DNA of 39,180 nt from Desulfotomaculum sp. (GTDB lineage Bacteria; Bacillota; Desulfotomaculia; Desulfotomaculales; Desulfohalotomaculaceae), in contig JACDOL010000013.1 of the NCBI GenBank assembly GCA_017656165.1, positions 1-39,180 on the forward strand, read 5' to 3'. Of the stretch, positions 33,575 to 39,180 are shown one piece after another. A program made the translations under genes and the position numbers. The notes under the pieces were generated by a model. That model saw only the letters and a list, made by a program, of their open reading frames with translations, did not search any database and was not told where the DNA came from. Every line of letters begins with the position of its first letter. The first letter of the stretch is position 1.

Positions 33575-34447
33575 GTGAAAGTTGGCCGGGTTTGTGGTAT
33601 AGACCTCCATATAAATGGGTGGTTTTTGTTTCAGCTGAGCCTCTTTTTTGTGGCCGGTATACTGGAAAAAGGTTTAATATTATTTGCTGTTGTGCTGGTC
33701 CATGAAATAGCTCACACCATTACCGCTGTTCGCCTGGGTATTCAGGTAATAGAAATTGAACTGCTGCCTTTTGGCGGTGTGGCCAGGTTAGGAACTGAAT
33801 TAGCCCTGAATACACAAAAGGAAATTGCAGTGGCGATGGCCGGACCGCTTTCAAACCTGGCTTTAATTGGTCTCGCCCTGGGGTTCCGCAGTTATGGGCT
33901 GTGGAATGAAGAACTGGGGCGTTTTTTTTTACAGTGCAATATTTTACTGGCTGGTTTTAACCTGCTTCCTGCTCTGCCCCTGGATGGTGGGAGGGTATTA
34001 AGAGCTTACCTGGCTGGATGGGTGGGATTAAAGCAAGCTACCTACCTGTGTTCTGCCATGGGGCAGGCGTGGGCAGTACTGGTAACATCCCTGGCCGTTT
34101 CAGGTCTGCTTTTAGGTATCAGCGGCCTGGATATACTTATTCTAGGGTTATTTATTTTTTATGCAGCCACCCGGGAAAAAAAGTCTGCCCCGTATTTATT
34201 CATACGTCAATTAACTCAAAAAAAGAAAGAACTTGCTGAAATAGGGCTGATGCCAGCAGAAATGATGGTGCTCCTGGAAAAGGTTCCACTTAAGGAAGTA
34301 ATTAAGCCCTTTGTTCCAGGAAAATTTTATTTCATAATGGTACTGGATGATGAAATGAAGTACAGCCGACTGCTGACTGAAACACAAGTGGTAGATGCAT
34401 TATTAACACACGGGTTAGATTACCCGGTAGGTCAGATAAAAAAATAA
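33575..34447 (+). CDS. spoIVFB: SpoIVFB-type M50 intramembrane metalloprotease
   Basis: Site-2-type protease that cleaves pro-sigma-K at the mother-cell face of the forespore membrane. The 290-residue protein starts at GTG 33575 behind gaggtg. The zinc motif is H43-E-I-A-H47 (VLVHEIAHT), with the third ligand Asp137 (LPALPLDGGRVLRA). Several membrane segments cover residues 15-205. The C-terminal about 75 residues (KVPLKEVIKPFVPGKFYFIM) fit the regulatory CBS-like domain of SpoIVFB. Its likely substrate gene, sigK, is at 608-1309. Confidence 0.93.
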   Translation: MKVGRVCGIDLHINGWFLFQLSLFFVAGILEKGLILFAVVLVHEIAHTITAVRLGIQVIEIELLPFGGVARLGTELALNTQKEIAVAMAGPLSNLALIGLALGFRSYGLWNEELGRFFLQCNILLAGFNLLPALPLDGGRVLRAYLAGWVGLKQATYLCSAMGQAWAVLVTSLAVSGLLLGISGLDILILGLFIFYAATREKKSAPYLFIRQLTQKKKELAEIGLMPAEMMVLLEKVPLKEVIKPFVPGKFYFIMVLDDEMKYSRLLTETQVVDALLTHGLDYPVGQIKK

Positions 34448-34605
34448 AGAGCCGCTTATTTGCATGTCGCTGGCACGAGAGAGTATTCTTTTATGGAAGG
34501 GATTGTGTTCATTGTGGTAGAATGTTTAATGTTGGCAGAATATTTTTTTGGTAATAATATATAAGAATGCGTTATGTAATTTTTAAAGCAGGGAGGAAAG
34601 ATTAT

Positions 34606-36468
34606 ATGCAGCAAAAATTGGAGAAGCTGCTGCCTTATGTACAAAAACCTGCCCGCTATGCTGGCGGTGAGTGGAATTCAATTAAAAAAGAATGGAATTC
34701 AGTGAAGGTACGGATGGCCTTTGCTTTTCCGGATGTTTATGAAGTTGGTATGTCCTACCTGGGACTGCAGATATTATACAACCTGGTTAATCAGCGTGAA
34801 GATGCGTTAATGGAGCGGACTTTTGCCCCTTGGGTTGATATGGAAACTATAATGCGCAGAGAAAAGGTGCCTCTTTTTACCCTGGAATCGCACCGCCCGG
34901 TAAAAGATTTTGATATATTAGCGTTTACCCTGCAGTACGAGATGACTTTCACAAATATTCTTAATATGCTGGATCTGGCAGGGCTGCCGTTAGAAAGTGC
35001 CTGCAGGGATGAAAAGATGCCCCTGGTAATAGCCGGGGGACCGTGCGCTTTTAATCCCGAGCCCCTAGCTGATTTTATCGATCTTTTCGTTCTCGGGGAG
35101 GGGGAAGAGGTATTAAATGAAATCATTGATACTTATATTGAAGCAAAGGAAAAAAATTTAAGCAGGCGTGAACTGCTTTTCAAACTGGCTGGATTAGAAG
35201 GTATATACGTTCCTTCGTTTTACCAGGTGGAATATCATGGTAATGGAAAAATTAAATCTGTTTCTCCCAAGTATCCTGGTGTACCTCCGGTAGTAAATAA
35301 AAGAGTGCTAAAGGATATGAATAAAGCCCCTTTTCCCACCCATTCCATTGTTCCTTCCCTTGGTGCAGTACATGACCGGGTAATGCTGGAGGTGCAGAGG
35401 GGCTGCACAAGGGGCTGCCGTTTCTGCCAGGCCGGGGTGCTTTACCGGCCGGTGCGGGAAAAAGAACCGGAAATTCTTTTAAAGCAGGCCGAAGAACTGG
35501 TTAAAAATACAGGGTATAATGAAATTTCTCTGACCTCCCTTTCTACCGCAGATTATTCTAAAGTTCGCCCACTGATAAAAGCACTGCTGGACGAGCATTC
35601 ACAAAAAGGAGTAAATGTTTCTCTGCCCTCGTTGAGGGTAGATGCTTTTTCAGTTGACATGGCCAAAGAGGTACAGCGGGTACGTCGTTCAACCCTGACA
35701 TTTGCACCAGAAGCTGGTACCCAGAGACTGAGGGATGTTATCAATAAAGGAGTAACAGAAGAAAATTTGATAAAAGCAGTTACAGCTGCTTTTGCCGCTG
35801 GCTGGCATTCAATAAAATTATATTTTATGATTGGTTTACCCACTGAAACATATGAGGATTTGGATGGCATTGCCAATCTGGCCAGGGCGGTAGTTAAGGC
35901 AGGCTTGGAACAGGGGGTATCACGCAGGCGCTTAAAAGTTACTGTTAGTGCTTCTTCGTTTGTCCCCAAATCTCATACTCCCTTCCAGTGGGAACCGCAG
36001 GATAAGCTGGAAGAGTTAAGAAATAAACAAAAATATCTTAAAGAAAAATTAAAAGATAAATATATTGTCTTTAATTATCACGATTCCAAGGTGAGTTTCT
36101 TGGAAGCGGCATTGTCCCGGGGCGACCGCCGGCTGGGGCCGGTTTTGAAACAGGCCTTTGAAATCGGATGCAGGTTTGACGGGTGGGACGAGTGTTTTAA
36201 GTATGAAAAGTGGCTTGAGGCTTTTGAAGGTACCGGGATAACTCCCCAGTGGTATGCATACCAGCGTTATGACTACGATGACATTCTTCCCTGGGATCAT
36301 ATAAATACCGGGGTAAGCAAGCGCTATCTTATTCTGGAACATAAAAAAGCAGTGAAAGAAGAGGTAACCGCAGACTGCCGCAGCGGCCGCTGCCCCGGCT
36401 GTGGTCTCTGCCCCAGCCTGGATATCAAGCCGCTTGTTCTTGGGGGGGAAGACCATGCCCAAATATAA
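34606..36468 (+). CDS. TIGR03960-family B12-binding-type radical SAM protein
   Basis: A 620-residue protein of the conserved, functionally unassigned TIGR03960 family. The start ATG at 34606 follows gggagga; a longer start at 34567 lacks a site. The N-terminal part (AFAFPDVYEVGMSYLGLQIL, VLGEGEEVLNEII) resembles a cobalamin-binding-type domain. The radical SAM cluster is C267-x3-C271-x2-C274 (RGCTRGCRFCQAG). The C-terminal end has an extra cysteine patch (CRSGRCPGCGLCP). It overlaps the next gene by 14 bases. The constant pairing with TIGR03936 and RNase G/L21 genes suggests an RNA or translation role, which is inference. Confidence 0.93.
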   Translation: MQQKLEKLLPYVQKPARYAGGEWNSIKKEWNSVKVRMAFAFPDVYEVGMSYLGLQILYNLVNQREDALMERTFAPWVDMETIMRREKVPLFTLESHRPVKDFDILAFTLQYEMTFTNILNMLDLAGLPLESACRDEKMPLVIAGGPCAFNPEPLADFIDLFVLGEGEEVLNEIIDTYIEAKEKNLSRRELLFKLAGLEGIYVPSFYQVEYHGNGKIKSVSPKYPGVPPVVNKRVLKDMNKAPFPTHSIVPSLGAVHDRVMLEVQRGCTRGCRFCQAGVLYRPVREKEPEILLKQAEELVKNTGYNEISLTSLSTADYSKVRPLIKALLDEHSQKGVNVSLPSLRVDAFSVDMAKEVQRVRRSTLTFAPEAGTQRLRDVINKGVTEENLIKAVTAAFAAGWHSIKLYFMIGLPTETYEDLDGIANLARAVVKAGLEQGVSRRRLKVTVSASSFVPKSHTPFQWEPQDKLEELRNKQKYLKEKLKDKYIVFNYHDSKVSFLEAALSRGDRRLGPVLKQAFEIGCRFDGWDECFKYEKWLEAFEGTGITPQWYAYQRYDYDDILPWDHINTGVSKRYLILEHKKAVKEEVTADCRSGRCPGCGLCPSLDIKPLVLGGEDHAQI

Positions 36469-37135
36469 AATTATGTTTTCCAAGACGGGGATGGCCAGGT
36501 TTATTTCTCACCTTGACCTCTTGCGCATATTTGAGCGGGCTTTTCGACGGGCAGACCTGCCCATGGCATTTTCACAAGGTTTTAATCCCCATCCTAAAAT
36601 GAGCATTGCTGCTCCTCTGGCAGTGGGGATAGAAGGGAAGCAGGAGCTCCTGGAAATAGAACTGACCGGGAAAATGGAAGAAAATGAAATTACCCGCCGC
36701 TTAAATAGCAGCCTTCCGGCAGGAGTTGAAGTGCTGGGAGTAAAACAGGCTCAAGGGACAAAACCACTTATGGCCATGGTTAAGAGAGCGGTTTATAGTT
36801 TTGAGTGCATGCCCGGTAAGGAGATAAAACAGCAGCAGGTTGAGCAGGCCGTAAGCAGTTTATTAAATGAAGATTATATTATTGTGAAGCGCAGTGTTAA
36901 AGGAAGGGTAAAAGAAGTTGATATTAGACCGGGTATTCTGTCCCTGGAAGGGAAATTAACTAATGGAGAAATTATTATTAAAGCAGAAGTAAAAAGTGGC
37001 AGCGAAGGAAATGTTCGTCCCGAGGAAATAAAGGCAGAACTGGAAAAAGCGGGAATACCGTTAGGCGCGGGCTGTAAGATATACAGGCTTGGATTGTACG
37101 GTGACGAGAAAGGCAAGAGAATTGATTTATGGTAA
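36455..37135 (+). CDS. TIGR03936-family (DUF2344) protein, radical SAM partner
   Basis: A 226-residue protein of the DUF2344/TIGR03936 family, which is either fused to or encoded next to TIGR03960 radical SAM proteins. The N-terminus is KYKIMFSKTGMARFISHLDLLRIFERAFRRADLP, then FSQGFNPHPKMS, the family signature. The function is unknown. The start ATG at 36455 follows tgggggggaag and lies inside the end of the previous gene, implying translational coupling and a probable complex. Confidence 0.93.
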   Translation: MPKYKIMFSKTGMARFISHLDLLRIFERAFRRADLPMAFSQGFNPHPKMSIAAPLAVGIEGKQELLEIELTGKMEENEITRRLNSSLPAGVEVLGVKQAQGTKPLMAMVKRAVYSFECMPGKEIKQQQVEQAVSSLLNEDYIIVKRSVKGRVKEVDIRPGILSLEGKLTNGEIIIKAEVKSGSEGNVRPEEIKAELEKAGIPLGAGCKIYRLGLYGDEKGKRIDLW

Positions 37136-37155
37136 GATAACAAAGGGGGAATTTT

Positions 37156-37180
37156 CCTGGGTAATATATACCTCAGGAGA
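37156..37180 (+). promoter_or_regulatory. Hairpin over the rng ribosome-binding site
   Basis: CCTGGGTA (37156-37163), loop ATATA, TACC-T-CAGG (37169-37177, one bulge). The 3' arm runs into the ribosome site AGGAGA (37175-37180), ten bases before the rng ATG. It may limit translation or be a cleavage target. Confidence 0.4.
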
Positions 37181-37189
37181 TGAAATGTT

Positions 37190-38863
37190 ATGTATAAAGA
37201 ATTGGTTGTAAATGTAAAAGATGAGGAAACTAGAGTTGCGGTGCTGGAAGACGGGCAGTTAGTGGAGATATATATAGAAAGAGCTCAAAACCAGCGGCTG
37301 GTGGGCAACATATATAAAGGACAGGTAGAAAATGTATTACCAGGCATGCAGGCAGCGTTTGTGGATATTGGGCTGGAGAAAAATGCTTTCCTTTATGTAG
37401 AGGATGCCGTCAGCACCCGTGGGGAAAACCAGTATGCCTTAGAGAGGCCTAATATTACTGACGTTTTAAAAAAGGGGCAGGAAATTATTGTACAAATTGT
37501 TAAGGAACCGATTGGCAGTAAAGGACCACGGGTTACCACCAATATCACACTTCCCGGACGATATATGGTTTTAATGCCCACAGTGGATTATATAGGTATT
37601 TCCAGGCGCATAGAATGCGAAGAAGAACGAGAAAGATTAAGGGAAATTGCAGCGGCATTAAAGCCCGAGGGTATGGGAGTTATTGTCCGGACTGTTGCGG
37701 AAGGTATGCAGGAAGAAGAAATAGGTAAAGATATTCAGCTGCTTACAAAGCTGTGGAATAAAATTCAAAATAAGGCTGCCAGCGGCCCTGTACCTAATCT
37801 GCTGCACAGGGATTTAGAACTTCTGCAGAGGATGCTGAGGGATGTTTTTAGTGAAGATATAGATAAGTTAATTATCGATTCCAGGGATGATTATCAAAAG
37901 GTATTGGAACTTTTGGATATTATAGACCCAAAATTAAAACTAAAGGTAGTTTATGAAAACCGGGAAGATATTTTTGAAGATTATGGGATTGAAGCAGAGC
38001 TTCAAAAAGCATTAAAAAGGCAGGTGTGGCTTAAGTGCGGGGCTTACCTGGTGATTGACCAGGCAGAGGCACTGACTGCCATTGATGTTAATACCGGCAA
38101 ATTTGTGGGCAGCACTGATTTGGAAGATACGGTATTAAAAACTAATTTAAATGCAGCTGTAGAAATAGCTCGTCAACTGCGCCTCAGAAATATCGGGGGA
38201 ATTATAATTGTAGACTTTATAGACATGGAAGAAGAGGAACACCGCCAGCAGGTAATCCAGGTGCTGGAGGAAGAAATTAAAAAAGACAAAACTAAAGTTA
38301 ATATACTCGGTATCACCCAGCTCGGCCTGGTAGAAATGACAAGAAAAAAGGTACGTCCCAGTTTAAGTGAAGTTGTACAAAAGATCTGCCCGTACTGTGA
38401 CGGCAGGGGTAAAGTGCTGTCGGAAGAATCGGTGGGAATTCTAGTAAAAAGTAAAATTCAGCAGATGGCTAAGCTGACTGCAGCCGATACTATACTGGTA
38501 GAAGCAAACCCCCTGGTGGCTGCCCGTATAATTGGCAGCGGTGGATCGGGGCTGAGGGAGTTAGAGTACCAGATCGGTAAAAATTTATATATCCGGGGCT
38601 GCGCCAACCATCATATAGAACAGGTGACTGTTAAACCCCTTCATGACAAGGCTGAAATTGAAAGCAGTACAATGCCGGTCAAGCCGGGAGAAATACTGGA
38701 AGTTAAAGTGGAAGAACCCCATGCCACCAACAGCAGTGACGGTATAGCCAGGCTGGATGGATATATACTGGACATTGAAGGAGCCGGTACGATGGTAGGA
38801 AAAAAAGTATCGGTGGAAGTGAAAAAAGTTTACCGTACTTATGCCAAGGCAGAAATATTGTAG
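37190..38863 (+). CDS. rng: Ribonuclease E/G family endoribonuclease
   Basis: Endoribonuclease of the RNase E/G family, acting in rRNA maturation and mRNA decay. The 557-residue protein has an S1 domain (about 37-120, GNIYKGQVENVLPGMQAAFVD). The catalytic aspartates are Asp299 (TAIDVNTGKFVG) and Asp342 (GIIIVDFIDM). The zinc-link motif C400-PY-C403 (CPYCDGRG) is present. The C-terminal about 70 residues (PGEILEVKVEEPHATNSSDG ... VGKKVSVEVKKV) look like an added TRAM-type RNA-binding domain. Bacillus subtilis has no RNase E/G, but many clostridia do. Confidence 0.94.
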   Translation: MYKELVVNVKDEETRVAVLEDGQLVEIYIERAQNQRLVGNIYKGQVENVLPGMQAAFVDIGLEKNAFLYVEDAVSTRGENQYALERPNITDVLKKGQEIIVQIVKEPIGSKGPRVTTNITLPGRYMVLMPTVDYIGISRRIECEEERERLREIAAALKPEGMGVIVRTVAEGMQEEEIGKDIQLLTKLWNKIQNKAASGPVPNLLHRDLELLQRMLRDVFSEDIDKLIIDSRDDYQKVLELLDIIDPKLKLKVVYENREDIFEDYGIEAELQKALKRQVWLKCGAYLVIDQAEALTAIDVNTGKFVGSTDLEDTVLKTNLNAAVEIARQLRLRNIGGIIIVDFIDMEEEEHRQQVIQVLEEEIKKDKTKVNILGITQLGLVEMTRKKVRPSLSEVVQKICPYCDGRGKVLSEESVGILVKSKIQQMAKLTAADTILVEANPLVAARIIGSGGSGLRELEYQIGKNLYIRGCANHHIEQVTVKPLHDKAEIESSTMPVKPGEILEVKVEEPHATNSSDGIARLDGYILDIEGAGTMVGKKVSVEVKKVYRTYAKAEIL

Positions 38864-39128
38864 GGCTTTTTAAAGCTGGCAGATAACTTACGGCAGTCTG
38901 TAAAAGAAATTACCGGCACTGGAGGATGTTGTAGAAAGTGTACAGCGGAATGCTGAACTGGTGAAACAAATCTCTAAAGCCGCAGGAGAAGTAAGCAATA
39001 ATATTGGCCGGGTGGCTGCTCCCACCCAGGAAGTAACATCCAGTATGGAAGAAATTACAAACACAACTCAAGTGCTGGACGAAATGGCTGATAAGTTCAA
39101 GCAGACTGTTAATAACTTCAGAGTTTGA
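38864..39128 (+). pseudogene. Methyl-accepting chemotaxis protein remnant (C-terminal tail)
   Basis: Translation of 38876-38918 gives LADNLRQSVKEITG. After a one-base frame change, 38919-39128 gives LEDVVESVQRNAELVKQISK..., then GEVSNNIGRVAAPTQEVTSSMEEITNTTQVLDEMADKFK... and a stop. This is the distal signalling-domain helix of a chemoreceptor. No start codon, sensor domain, membrane segments or hairpin tip is present, and the frame is broken. It directly abuts rng, so it is a decayed fragment, not a gene. Confidence 0.8.
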
Positions 39129-39132
39129 GCCA

Positions 39133-39163
39133 ATTGCGCTGTGCGGAAGCAAGCGCAAATAGG
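39133..39163. other. Imperfect inverted repeat after the chemoreceptor remnant
   Basis: TTGCGCT ... AGCGCAA with a short G/A-rich loop, in the last 50 bases of the window. There is no clean T tract. It could be an old terminator. Confidence 0.35.
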
Positions 39164-39180
39164 ACGTTTTAGGGTATCAA

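Overview
This window is chromosomal DNA from a low-to-mid GC, endospore-forming, anaerobic-type Firmicute. The gene content and order best fit the Desulfotomaculum/Pelotomaculum (Peptococcaceae) group. Evidence: a full sigK gene, spoIVFA-spoIVFB, spore-germination genes, lonB, a T-box-controlled valS, Rex, MinE next to MinCD, and an RNase E/G. The lineage call is inference from gene families and synteny; no 16S or other marker search was possible.

Layout. 1-1309 (minus strand): a decayed L,D-transpeptidase and pro-sigma-K. 1471-2271: a small unknown protein and a HIT-family protein. 2359-2883: a tRNA cluster (His, Gln, Lys, Leu), followed by a short promoter/terminator unit. 3060-11440: a protein quality-control block, tig-clpP-clpX-lonB-lonA, ending in the ribosome-assembly GTPase ysxC. 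11538-14385: a frameshifted GerAB-type germination permease, an orphan substrate-binding protein (minus strand) and a TIGR04086 membrane protein. 14440-19126: T-box leader, valS, a solitary HicB-like protein and folC. 19210-22525: a germinant-receptor set (A and C subunits plus a small membrane protein, no intact B beside them). 22640-25015: rex, DUF4321, maf, radC. 25046-32540: the shape and division block mreBCD-mrdA-minCDE-rodA. 32776-34447: spoIVFA-spoIVFB. 34606-38863: two paired radical-SAM/TIGR03936 genes and RNase G. 38864-39128: a decayed chemoreceptor tail.

How the genes fit together. Most of the window is conserved housekeeping: protein folding and turnover, rod-shape synthesis and septum placement. 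Sporulation is interleaved with it. The window holds both pro-sigma-K, with its hydrophobic pro-sequence, and SpoIVFB, the membrane metalloprotease family that cleaves it. Matching mother-cell promoter motifs lie upstream of each. Germination functions are split between two loci.

What is unusual. No wholly new multi-gene system is evident. The most notable unexplained structure is a family of about 75-100 bp intergenic repeats in five full or partial copies, with arms that pair into a long hairpin. One copy lies between the valS T-box terminator and valS, and its right end may supply a -35-like hexamer. Other points are a terminator hairpin that buries the gerA ribosome-binding site, a MinC lacking its N-terminal FtsZ-inhibiting domain, a hairpin at the RNase G ribosome-binding site, a candidate very short RNA between the tRNAs and tig, and three decayed or frameshifted genes.
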